DNA of 64,000 bases. Origin: Pseudomicrostroma phylloplanum (taxonomy: Eukaryota; Basidiomycota; Exobasidiomycetes; Microstromatales). The stretch lies in contig BCHS01000001.1 in the NCBI GenBank assembly GCA_039545275.1, forward strand, positions 1,876,853 through 1,940,852, read 5' to 3'. This document shows, piece by piece, positions 55,872-64,000 of the stretch. Numbering within the stretch: position 1 is the stretch's first letter; each line of letters starts with the position of its first letter. Under the pieces are notes generated by a model. The model ran no database searches and was not told the origin of the DNA. It saw only the letters and a list, made by a program, of their open reading frames with translations. The translations under genes and the position numbers were made by a program.

Positions 55872-57585
55872 GGTTGTATGCGTATTGCAGGCAGGAAGGA
55901 GCGGACTCCCTTGCTTCGGGAAGTGTTGGTCCCCCTCGTCCGTCCGTCTGTCCTTCCGTGCGCCTGGCGGACATCAGCGACGCGTCGCGGGGCTCTTCTT
56001 CTGAGACGACAAGCATCCTGTGAGACTGCAAACGTCGCGTGTAGTGCTCTGCACCGCTTGCCAAGTGTGTCTGCGACATCGCCATTGATGCCTCGACCTC
56101 CTGTCCACCTTCTGCTACTGCTACCGAGCTCAGCCTTGCATGACAGCCCAAGATCTTGATGTGGGCAGCCCGCCTCTTTCGGTCAAACTAATTCTTCCCA
56201 CGCCGCGCTGAAGGTTCAGCCTTTAAAGGCCGAGGATAGTCATCGCGGGCACCGAAGAGCAATAGCCTGCCCCTTCCCGTACGCAAGGGGCGTCCATGTC
56301 CACAGCGGACAGCGACGAAGAGACGCAGCAGAAGAAGCGAGGGGCTACACTCCCGAAGCTGCTCGGCGTCAGAGAAGGTCGGGGGGGACCCACCTCGGGC
56401 GATTCTTTGCAGTCACAGACGCCCGCTCCCCGCGCCGACTCTGACACAGGCTGGGGAGCTAAGGCCAGCATGGCAATGCCCCGATGCTCCATGCCGTACT
56501 GCGCCGCTCTTCGCCCCACCTCGGGATGCCCGCTAACTTCGTCACTGTCTTTTGACCTTGGACCCAGGCTAAGGCATGCCTCCGCGCTCGATCGTCTGAA
56601 GATCGAACGTCTCTTTCGACTCAACTCGCTATCGCCCACAACTCTCCCGTCTCTCCTCTCCGCTCCATCTCGATCCTCCTCGTCTGGCGTCTCGATCCCT
56701 GTCATACACTCTTGTCTCCTGCGAGGCACACCACTATCAGTCTGCACCCGCAGTCATCACCAGCACGCCGCTTCTTCCGAGAGCTGCGACGACACCTCGG
56801 TAGGACGCTGAGCCTGCCACAAAGAGTGTTTGCACCCGCGGCACATAGCCAGTCCTCGCAAGCATTCACTCTCTGCGTATACTCGCTATCTCATCTGACT
56901 CTTCGATCGCCTTGGATCGGCCGTACCCGTTTCCCGGTCTACTTGGGGCCAAGGAAGAAGCGCCCCCTCCAGTCAACTCCTCCACGCGACGTTGCCGGAG
57001 TGTCAAAAGCTGCACGTCCCTTTGTTCCTCTTTACGCTCGGCCTCCTCCTCCTCCTCGTCGCCAAGGGTGAAGTGGGTGGGAACAAAGCAGGAGAGGTGG
57101 ATCTGGTACCTGGGACAGCTCCGGCCTCTGCTTCAATCTCATTGTTCGCAGCAACAAGGCAGGCCAGGGCCAAGCCAACAGGACAGGCAGACAGCCCGCA
57201 GACAGGCGGGCAGACCAAGCGCAGCCGCATTTCCGGAAGTCGGAGGCAGTGATTAAGGCACAGCCAGCCCAGAGACGTACCAGCCAACATCGGATTAGTG
57301 ACCAGATTGAGGGCCCACCACTTCCCTCCGTCAGTCCTCAGCATAAGCTAGATCATATCTCACTCACCCTGTTGTGACACCGATTAAGCCACTGTTGCTC
57401 GACCCAGCTCGGGAGTCCTTGCTTCCTCATCATCTTTCTCTACTCGAATCTGCACCATACATCATCTACTAGGTTTGCTTCGTTTGCGGCTGCATTTGCT
57501 CCATTTCAGACGACCTGCAGCAAGACAGACTCGACTCATAAGCGACTTCTAGCCTCACGTCCTCGTCCGGTATCTTAATAGCGCA
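55872..57585. promoter_or_regulatory. Divergent region between APC4 and the G-alpha gene
   Basis: About 1.7 kb. A 171-codon ATG frame (56296-56811) lies inside, but it is low in domain content and overlaps a 174-codon minus frame; it remains only a possibility. Repeated CAGGCAGAC-type sequence is at about 57180-57215. The part from about 57360 to 57580 looks like a G-alpha promoter and leader. Confidence 0.45.
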
Positions 57586-58914
57586 ATGGGCAATTGCGGG
57601 TCCTCAGAAGAGGCCAACTCGCCGGGAGCGATGCTGAGCAAAGATCTGGATAGATCCATCAAGGAGGATGAGAAGAAGCAGACGAAAGAGGTCAAGCTGC
57701 TACTACTTGGTGAGTCACGCGGAGCTCGCTCCACGCCGACACGTCTGATCACTGACTGAACTAAATCACCTCCTGATGTGTGGCTTCTAGGCGCCGGGGA
57801 GTCTGGGAAGTCGACTATTCTGAAGGTGAGAGAGCTGCGTGATAGATGTGCTCGTCGTGCGACAGCTGCTAAGAAGCCTCTCTTGCCCTAATTTCCGACA
57901 GTCGATGCGCTTGATACACAATATACCCTTCACCAGTGCTGAGCGGGAGATCTACCGTCGGCTAGTCTTCTTGAATATTGCAACTGGTATCCGATCGTTA
58001 CTAGAGGCGATGGAGGAATGGGGGGAGCCATTGGGTTCACCAGAAAACGCAGTGAGTACCTGATTCTCCTCTAGACCGCTCCTGCAGCGATTGACTTCAA
58101 GTATTGTTTGACGGTATTGACCCTCATGCCCCGGTCTCTCCCACACCAGTCCCACCTGCCCCTCTTCATCAGCTTCCCAGACATCGCCCAGGGGGAGCCT
58201 TACCCGCAAGAGTATTATGAGCCTCTGCTCGCTCTGTGGAACGATGCCGGCGTACAAACGGCTCATCGGAGAGCGCACGAAATTGCATTGCCAGAGAATC
58301 TTCCGTATTACTTTGCAAGTCTAGATCGGCTGTGGCAGCCAGAGTACGAGCCGAGCGATGCGGATCTTCTGAGGTGTAGGAACAAGACGACTGGTATCAT
58401 AGAGACGCTCTTCCCCCTAGGAGACAAGACATATAGGATCTTCGACGTAGGAGGACAAAGAAGCGAAAGGAAAAAGTGGATCCACTGCTTCGAAAACGTG
58501 ACCGCGGTACTGTTCATTGTGGCTCTCAGCGGCTACGATTGCAGTCTGGTGGAGGATCAGGACTCGAATCAGATGCAGGAAGCGCTGATGCTCTTTGAGA
58601 GCATTGCCAATTCCAAGTGGTTCGTGCGGACGTCGATGATCGTCTTCCTCAACAAGGTCGACATCTTCAAGGAGAAGATCCAAAACTCCTCGATAAGAGA
58701 GTACTTCCCAGACTTTCCAGACGATGAGAACGATCGGGACTATGAGGCGGCCCGGCAATTCTTCAAGAAGCGCTTCTTGAAGTGTAATAGGAGTAAGAGT
58801 AAGGAGGTGTACCCCAACTTTACCAATGCTACCGATCCCGGGCTGCTCAAGGTGGTCATGGCTAGTGTGACGGACATCATCCTGACAGCAAGTCTGAGAG
58901 ACAATATGTTGTAA
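57586..58914 (+). CDS. Heterotrimeric G-protein alpha subunit
   Basis: Membrane-bound GTPase that couples receptors to cAMP or MAPK signalling. Exons are 57586..57709, 57791..57825, 57902..58051 and 58150..58914, giving 357 residues, normal for the family. MGNCGSS gives N-myristoylation (Gly2) and palmitoylation (Cys4) sites. The P-loop GAGESGKSTILK is encoded across a short 35-base exon. Switch I has CRNKTTGIIET with the catalytic Arg. Switch II is DVGGQRSERKKWIHCFENVT with the catalytic Gln. NKVD and a TNATDPG box (usually TCAT) follow. The C-terminus ends SLRDNML and lacks the Cys four residues from the end found in Gi-type and pertussis-toxin-sensitive proteins. This and the unusual helical domain place it outside the conserved Gpa1/Gpa2/Gpa3 types by eye; a tree is needed. 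Confidence 0.94.
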
Positions 58915-59593
58915 TCTCTGCACGAAAGCTACAGGGGAATACTCACAGACAGAAGAGAGCAATTTTCAGCTAGTCTTCTCTGTGTAGTGCGGCCAGTTCT
59001 ATACGGCCGCAACCTCGACCGATCGCTTGGACTGCATAGGTGCCTCTGAGGGTGCAGGCCTTGACTCAAGGCCATCGATCGAAGCTGTCTTTCGATTTGC
59101 AAGAGGAGCTCGTCAGTGTCCTTGCCGCCGATCCTTCCGGGACCGAGTATCTCCAGAGCTGTCCGAAGGTAAAGAGCAATATGTCAACTCAGCGCCTCGA
59201 TTGAGCCAGAGCATAGAGCACAGGGAAAGCCCAGGAGCAGTAGGTAGAGGCGTCCCCAACCTTCTCAATTTCATTCCACTGCTGCCAGACGCCTAGCATG
59301 TATCACCGCATTTCACTGTTTCTCTTCCTGTCACTATAGATACTGCAACAATAGAACAACACTAGCATCGTCGCATTCATGATCTCCTGCTACTGCTCAG
59401 ATTGTGAGGGCTCGATGCCGATTGTGAATGTCTGTCGTCCGCCCTGGGCCTCTTGAGTTCGCCTCTTTCCGTTCCGCTTCTCGCAAGTGGTGGTCCTTCC
59501 TTTGCAACAGTCTAGTATCCGCCCCGCCTCCCCTTTCTGCTCGCCCATACGAGCCCCACCCTTTCAGCCGAGCCTGAGTAGCACAGGGAAACA
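58915..59593. other. Intergenic between the G-alpha and coiled-coil genes
   Basis: Both neighbours are on the plus strand, so this holds a 3' end and a promoter. Pyrimidine-rich leader sequence precedes 59594. No other feature was seen. Confidence 0.5.
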
Positions 59594-60377
59594 ATGTCCT
59601 ACCCCACGACGCCTTCGACTTCTTCGCCTCCCTCTTCCTCCTCCTCCTTTCGAGCTCGTCTAGCAGGGATCCCAGCCACTACACGCGCCCGCCCCCTCAC
59701 CTTCCCGCTCGGCGCCCTGGTCGGTTTCCTATTAGGGTTCAGCGCCGCCTCCCTATGGGGGTACAGCACCCTCGTCTCTTCTCACCGGGCACTTGCGGAT
59801 CGCACATCTTCCTCGCTTGCACGGCTGGAGGAGACGAGGAGGAGTGTAGAGGAGGAATTGGTGCAGAGGGTGGGCAGGATGGGCGTTTCGAGCGATCAGC
59901 TCGAGGCTGTGAATCGGCGGGTGGGAGGGAGGATTGCGGGATTGGAGGAGGTGGTGGGAAGGGAAGCGGTGCATAGAGAGAGGATCGAGAGGAGGGTGGT
60001 GGGACTGGAAGAGGAGAACCTGGAGCTGCGAAGGAGATTGTGGAGGATGGGTGAGTAGACGTGATGGTCCTGTTCCTGTCATGGGGCCATCTCAGACGAT
60101 GGCAGTATATGGCTAGACTCAAAAGAGGCCCGCAGGCTAGGATAGGCTAGACTCGGTCACACATCGACAATACTCTCAGCGTTGAGCTTCCTCGTGTCTC
60201 ACGCTTGCTTCTATCTCTCCCCTCACAGGCAAGTACGCGAAATTGGAGCAAAAGGCGGCTCAAGAACAGCAACAGCAGCAGCAGGCAAAGGACCTAGCGC
60301 TTCAGATGCGGAGTCAACGGCCATACGGCGCTGTGCTGTGGACAGGGAGGTCACAAGAGGGTCAGCGGCTCGTCTAG
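59594..60377 (+). CDS. Single-helix membrane protein with coiled coil, unknown function
   Basis: Exons are 59594..60050 and 60229..60377, giving 201 residues. A Ser/Pro-rich, Arg-containing N-terminus is followed by one membrane helix (about 36-58, PLGALVGFLLGFSAASLWGY). A long coiled coil follows (RLEETRRSVEEELVQRVGRM, then IERRVVGLEEENLELRRRLW), and exon 2 adds a polyGln-containing helix ending SQEGQRLV. The layout of a short Arg/Ser N-terminus, one helix and a coiled coil is compatible with the inner mitochondrial membrane or the ER. The family is not recognised. It is convergent with the COA3-like gene. Confidence 0.78.
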
Positions 60378-60668
60378 AATAAGGATCAAATGGGACAGAG
60401 GTACCCGGACGGCTGGCCGTCGGGAATGTGCGGTGACGATCGGTGTGGGCTCTGCCGGACGATGCCAAGGACAGATCCTTCTCCTCGAGACAGGCACTTC
60501 TGGACGGATACATCAAACATTTGCATTTCAATACGATGCATTGTCATTGCAAGAATAAAAATCCACCTCGTCAATCATGAGAATCACGTCGTTACATTGC
60601 AATACCAGTCCCTTCTGCCAGTCCGTCTGTCCATCCTTCCTATTCCTATTTACTTCTTCTTCTCCTCT

Positions 60669-62438
60669 TCAAGCCCTGAACTGCTGCTTGAGCTGACCAT
60701 CCCTCATGAACAGCACAGCGGCCCTCCTCCTCTGAGCCTCATTGGCCCACCAGTCAGAGTACCTCCTGCTGTTCTCGCCCACCTGCTCCACGGACTGCTT
60801 GCCGCTCTGGATCTTGTCATTGGCGGCATCAAAGGTGTCGGTGACGGCGCTGCTGGCTCGGTCTCGGGCATCGGCGACGCTGTTGGAGGCGCGTCGAGCC
60901 TGGTCGTGGGCACCGCTGGAGATGCGGTCTGCTTCCTGCCTGGCTCGGGCCTCGGCGTCGGAAATCTTGTTCGACACTCGCCTGGCCTGGTCGTGGGCGC
61001 CACTGGAGAGACGGTCGGCCTCCTCACTGGCACGGTTGTAGGCGTCGTTGAAGGCACCAGAGGCGCTGGCGGCGGCAGCGGCGGCCTGGTCACGCACCGA
61101 GTGCAGACCGTAGTGGGCCTGTCGGGATGCCTCGTCGGCAGTCTGCTCGGCAGAGTTCTTGAACGAGAACCAGCCTCGCTCGGCCGAGTCCTTGGCTTCG
61201 TCGGCCTTGCGTTGTGTGGTATCCTTCGCAGAGAACCACGATCGGTTGGCCTCGTCCTTGGCCTCTTCGGCAGACTGCTGTGCGTTGCTCTTGAGGTTGA
61301 ACCAGCCCTTCTCAGCATCCTTCTTGGCCTGCTCAGCTTGGGCACGAGTCTGCTCAGCACCGGACTCTGCCTTGCCCTTGAGGTTGAACCAACCCTTCTC
61401 GGCCTCCCTCTTTGCCTCCTCGGCCTGAGCACGTGTCTGCTCAGCACCAGACTCAGCCTTGTTCTTGAGGTTGAACCAGCCCTGCTCGGCCTCCTTCTTT
61501 GCGTTCTCAGCCTCCTTCTCGGTGTTGTACTTGGCAGATGACCACGTAGACTGCACCTTCTCCTTGGCCTCGTGAGCCTCCCTCCTTGCCTTGGCGGCAA
61601 GGTCTTCAGCAGAGTCCTTTGTAGCAAACCAGCCGTGCTCGGCCTCCTTCTTGGCCTTGTTGGCAGCGTCCTCAGTCTTGTGCTTTGCTGAGAACCAGGT
61701 GCTCTCGGCAGAGTCCTTGGCCTCATCGGTCTTGCGCTGGGCAGCGTCCTTGGTGGAGAACCATCCAGACTCGGCATCCTTCTTTGCCTTCTCCGCTGCG
61801 TCTTGAGTCTGAGACTTGGTGGAGAACCAGCTGGATTCGGCTTCCTTCTTGGCCTTCTCGGCGGCGTCTTCTGTCTTGTGCTTTGCAGAGAACCAGCCAG
61901 ACTCAGCCTGGTTCTTGGCCTCCTCGCCCTTGCGCTGAGCGGCATCCTTTGTGTTGTACCAGCCCTGCTTGGCTTGCGACTTTGCGTGCTCGGCCTCCTG
62001 CTCGGCGTTGCGCTGCAGAGAGCCAAACTCGCGCTTGGCCTCGTCCAAAGTCTGTCGTCCGCCAGCCTTGGTAGCGAGCCAAGCGTCCTGAGCAGCCTCG
62101 CCTACCTTCTCACCTCCTTCCTTGAAGTCGTGGCCGGCCTCCTTGAGAGCCTTGACTGCATCGGCATTGTTCGAGGCACGGATGTCGGCCAGGTCAGAGA
62201 AGTCGTCCTGCTTGACCTTGGAGATGGACCAAAAGTATGTTCCACCTACGAAGCCGAGCAGACCAACACCGATGGCGATGTTCCTGCCTCGGTAAGGCTC
62301 ACGAGCGCGCTTGAGACCTTCCGAGACATTGTAGCCGTCCTTGTGGTAGGACGACTGAGGGAAAGGTCGCTTGCTGGGGTCGCTGCCAGGAGGTCCACGA
62401 GGTGGAGGGGTAGGAGGAGGAGGGGGTCCAGCTGACAT
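60669..62438 (-). CDS. COA3-like cytochrome oxidase assembly protein with long Trp-phased LEA-like repeat tail
   Basis: An intronless frame of 589 residues. Residues 49-83 (YRGRNIAIGVGLLGFVGGTY, then SKVKQDDFSDL) match the COA3/CCDC56 family: one membrane helix at 54-72 followed by the DDF(S/A)D motif. Normal COA3 proteins have about 85-110 residues and act in the mitochondrial inner membrane in Cox1 translation control and complex IV assembly. Here the tail runs on for almost 500 residues as Ala/Lys/Glu-rich helical repeats. Thirteen Trp residues are spaced mostly 22 (sometimes 29) apart, in units such as GWFSTKDAAQRKTDEAKDSA. Twenty-two is two 11-mers, the period of LEA group 3 and apolipoprotein-type amphipathic helices. 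The C-terminus is an Ala/Ser/Arg-rich helix. No stop or splice signal separates the two parts. It is divergent from cytochrome c. Confidence 0.85.
   Translation of the reverse strand: MSAGPPPPPTPPPRGPPGSDPSKRPFPQSSYHKDGYNVSEGLKRAREPYRGRNIAIGVGLLGFVGGTYFWSISKVKQDDFSDLADIRASNNADAVKALKEAGHDFKEGGEKVGEAAQDAWLATKAGGRQTLDEAKREFGSLQRNAEQEAEHAKSQAKQGWYNTKDAAQRKGEEAKNQAESGWFSAKHKTEDAAEKAKKEAESSWFSTKSQTQDAAEKAKKDAESGWFSTKDAAQRKTDEAKDSAESTWFSAKHKTEDAANKAKKEAEHGWFATKDSAEDLAAKARREAHEAKEKVQSTWSSAKYNTEKEAENAKKEAEQGWFNLKNKAESGAEQTRAQAEEAKREAEKGWFNLKGKAESGAEQTRAQAEQAKKDAEKGWFNLKSNAQQSAEEAKDEANRSWFSAKDTTQRKADEAKDSAERGWFSFKNSAEQTADEASRQAHYGLHSVRDQAAAAAASASGAFNDAYNRASEEADRLSSGAHDQARRVSNKISDAEARARQEADRISSGAHDQARRASNSVADARDRASSAVTDTFDAANDKIQSGKQSVEQVGENSRRYSDWWANEAQRRRAAVLFMRDGQLKQQFRA
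61100..62030 (-). repeat. Coding tandem repeat, mainly 66 bp with 87-bp variants
   Basis: DNA encoding the Trp-phased tail. Units begin with a TGG codon followed by Phe/Tyr, Ser/Asn and Lys codons. Most are 66 bp (22 codons); three are 87 bp (29 codons, one extra heptad). Units have diverged in sequence but keep frame, so the array is old and under selection for the protein pattern. Confidence 0.85.
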
Positions 62439-63679
62439 TTTCTAGAAGCACTTCAGACTGAAGAAGCAGAGGGCAAGACAGACGAAGTGCTGCGGTGTCA
62501 GTACATGTTCTCTCTCTGAGATGGGCAAGCATCTGCAAATTTGCCGCTGCTACGACCGCTGCTTCCCCTGCCAGGTTGGCGGGCCCCGACTGTTCCTTGC
62601 CCGCTTTTGTATGCCTCATATAGGAGCGAAAGACGTTTGCTAAAGATGATTAGTGTTCACATTGGCCGAGTAGACCTTCAAGTTGAACTATGCGATTGTT
62701 TTTGACATAATAATCCTTGGCAATGGCGGGGGACCATGATCGGTGCGGTAGTCCGACCAGCAGCCTAGTGGAGGCTGCTATTGCTTGCCCTTTCTTCACT
62801 GCATGTACGACTGGTGCGAGGCGGTTGCTGGGTACTCACGATTCAGTGCTGTATGTATGAGATATGCCGATGTATGGAATCGGACAGGGTAGTAGATGGA
62901 GAAGAAGAAAGGAAAGACGGCAATGAGTGGAAGTGTATATGCTGGCTGTAGCCTGCTGCTGCTGCTGTGTGTGCGTCCTCTTTGGCTGTCGATGATGCGT
63001 GACGTGCGAGCGAGGGTCTTCTCGTGGGTCTGGATTCCAGCTGCAAGTGGATCCTAGTGACATCATCCAACGCCCACGTGATTTCCCCTTCCGACCCAAG
63101 CGTGTCACTCACCTCCAGGCCGCCGGGCCTCACCCCACAGGCGAGGCTTGCGGGGCTATGCTCCACCCTTTTGTGACACCGTGGCGCATGGAGAAGGCGG
63201 GAGAGGCAATCAGGGTCTGGCAGTGTGCCATGGGTGAAGGTGACATTGGACATTCTATCCGGGCGTGGACCTGGTAGAAAGAAAACTGTCGGCCATGGCG
63301 GGCGCAGGGGGGCGGGCGTGGACTGGTGCGCGCGGTGATCTGCCCCCGGCTTCAGTCCACGGAAGGAGCCGATCCGGAAGCGGGAGCGCGCCAAGGGAGA
63401 CGGTTTCTCCCGCGTGTGTGTGTGGTGTGTGTGTGGGTGGTGAATGAGCCGTGGCTGGTTGGCTGGGCGGGCGCAGGCGGAGGATTACAAACTGCGAGGC
63501 TGCCAGGAAGCTCTTCAGCCACACGGCCCCATCCGCCAGGGCGCCAAAGGTCAAAGTCGGCTTTTTTAACAGTCCTTCGCAAACACCAACACCCTCTTTA
63601 CCTATCCATCGCCACTCACAAGTCGCATACACTCTCCGTCTATTCCTACCCTCCCCACCACACATACACATACAACACA
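62439..63679. promoter_or_regulatory. Divergent promoter region of the COA3-like gene and cytochrome c
   Basis: About 1.24 kb between two genes for respiratory-chain proteins. Two ATTGG sequences (reverse CCAAT), at 62661-62665 and 63245-63249, could bind the Hap2/3/5 complex that controls respiratory genes in fungi; that is inference. A CA-rich leader lies just before the CYC1 start. Confidence 0.55.
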
Positions 63680-64000
63680 ATGGGTTTCTCTGAGGGTGAC
63701 ACAAAGTCCGGAGCCAAGCTCTTTAAGACCAGGTGCGCTCAATGCCACACCGTCGAGTCCGGTGGACCCAACAAGGGTGAGTGAGCGAGCCAGCCAGCCG
63801 GCGGCAGATTGGCATATGGACCATGATCGCAGCAGTAGCTGCCCCAGCCGGACACAGAGAGCTCATTTCACCCCCGCCACCCATCCTCTTCTATTCCTTT
63901 GACAGTTGGACCCAACTTGCACGGTCTCTTCGGACGAAAGACCGGTCAGGTTGAGGGCTTCTCTTACACAGCCGCCAACGTCAACAAGGGTGTCACTTGG
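63680..64000 (+). CDS. CYC1: Cytochrome c, 3' part beyond the window
   Basis: Soluble haem protein of the intermembrane space that carries electrons from complex III to complex IV. Visible exons are 63680..63776 and 63906..64000, 64 codons of a protein normally near 108. [20 protein letters not shown] gives the start. The haem attachment motif is CAQCH (covalent Cys pair and axial His). Exon 2 has [20 protein letters not shown] and [12 protein letters not shown], classical cytochrome c sequence. The axial Met lies beyond the window. The 129-bp intron follows codon 32. Confidence 0.97.

Noticed and set aside
56296..56811. 171-codon ATG frame between APC4 and G-alpha
   Set aside because: A similar-length frame exists on the opposite strand, there is no domain or signal peptide, and composition is mixed. 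Not excluded as a lineage-specific gene.

Overview
The window looks like nuclear DNA from a compact basidiomycete genome. The genes are split by short GT-AG introns (mostly 63-105 bp, phase-consistent at every junction used here), the sequence is GC-rich, and Ser/Pro-rich disordered tails are common. Orthologues include fungal-specific AUR1, DUF3425 bZIP-like and Tem1/Spg1-type proteins. The style resembles smut relatives (Ustilaginomycotina, possibly Exobasidiomycetes), but the lineage is inferred, not proven. I see no transposon, rRNA gene, convincing tRNA or CRISPR array. For spliced genes, start and end give the full coding span and the exons are listed in the evidence. All spliced models were checked to give whole numbers of codons.

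Layout. 0-3.4 kb: a possible small secreted protein (-), then ribosomal protein genes eL43 (-) and eL15 (+) head to head. 4.2-9 kb: a large protein (-) joining a P-loop GTPase-like domain to a RasGEF module. 11.5-13.5 kb: a GATA zinc-finger factor (+). 14.7-17.2 kb: a secreted Ser/Thr/Pro-rich protein (+) and an unknown nuclear-looking protein (-). 18.2-20.1 kb: a B-type mitotic cyclin (+). 21.5-26.1 kb: HMG-CoA reductase (+). 26.9-28.8 kb: a basic-region/DUF3425-type regulator (+). 30-32.3 kb: a four-helix MARVEL-like membrane protein (+) and pyridoxamine phosphate oxidase (+). 32.8-40.2 kb: inositol phosphorylceramide synthase AUR1 (-), divergent from exocyst subunit SEC8 (+). 40.3-42.4 kb: an Rdx/selenoprotein-W-like protein (-), divergent from a Tem1/Spg1-like GTPase (+). 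42.9-46.4 kb: an unknown protein (-) and a DHH phosphoesterase (-). 46.9-48.3 kb: ETF alpha (+). 50.2-55.9 kb: a Ser-rich unknown (+) and APC/C subunit APC4 (-). 57.6-60.4 kb: a G-protein alpha subunit (+) and a one-helix coiled-coil protein (+). 60.7-64 kb: a COA3-like cytochrome oxidase assembly factor carrying a long Trp-phased LEA-like repeat tail (-), divergent from cytochrome c (+, cut by the window end).

Themes. Cell-cycle exit is represented three times (mitotic cyclin with a D-box, APC4, a Tem1/Spg1-like GTPase). Lipid and membrane traffic appears as HMGR, AUR1 and SEC8. Mitochondrial electron transport appears as ETFA, COA3-like and cytochrome c. Apart from divergent pairs, there is no sign of a dedicated gene cluster. 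The two most unusual objects are the COA3-repeat fusion at 60669-62438 and the Tem1/Spg1-like GTPase at 41559-42430, whose switch II motif is lost.
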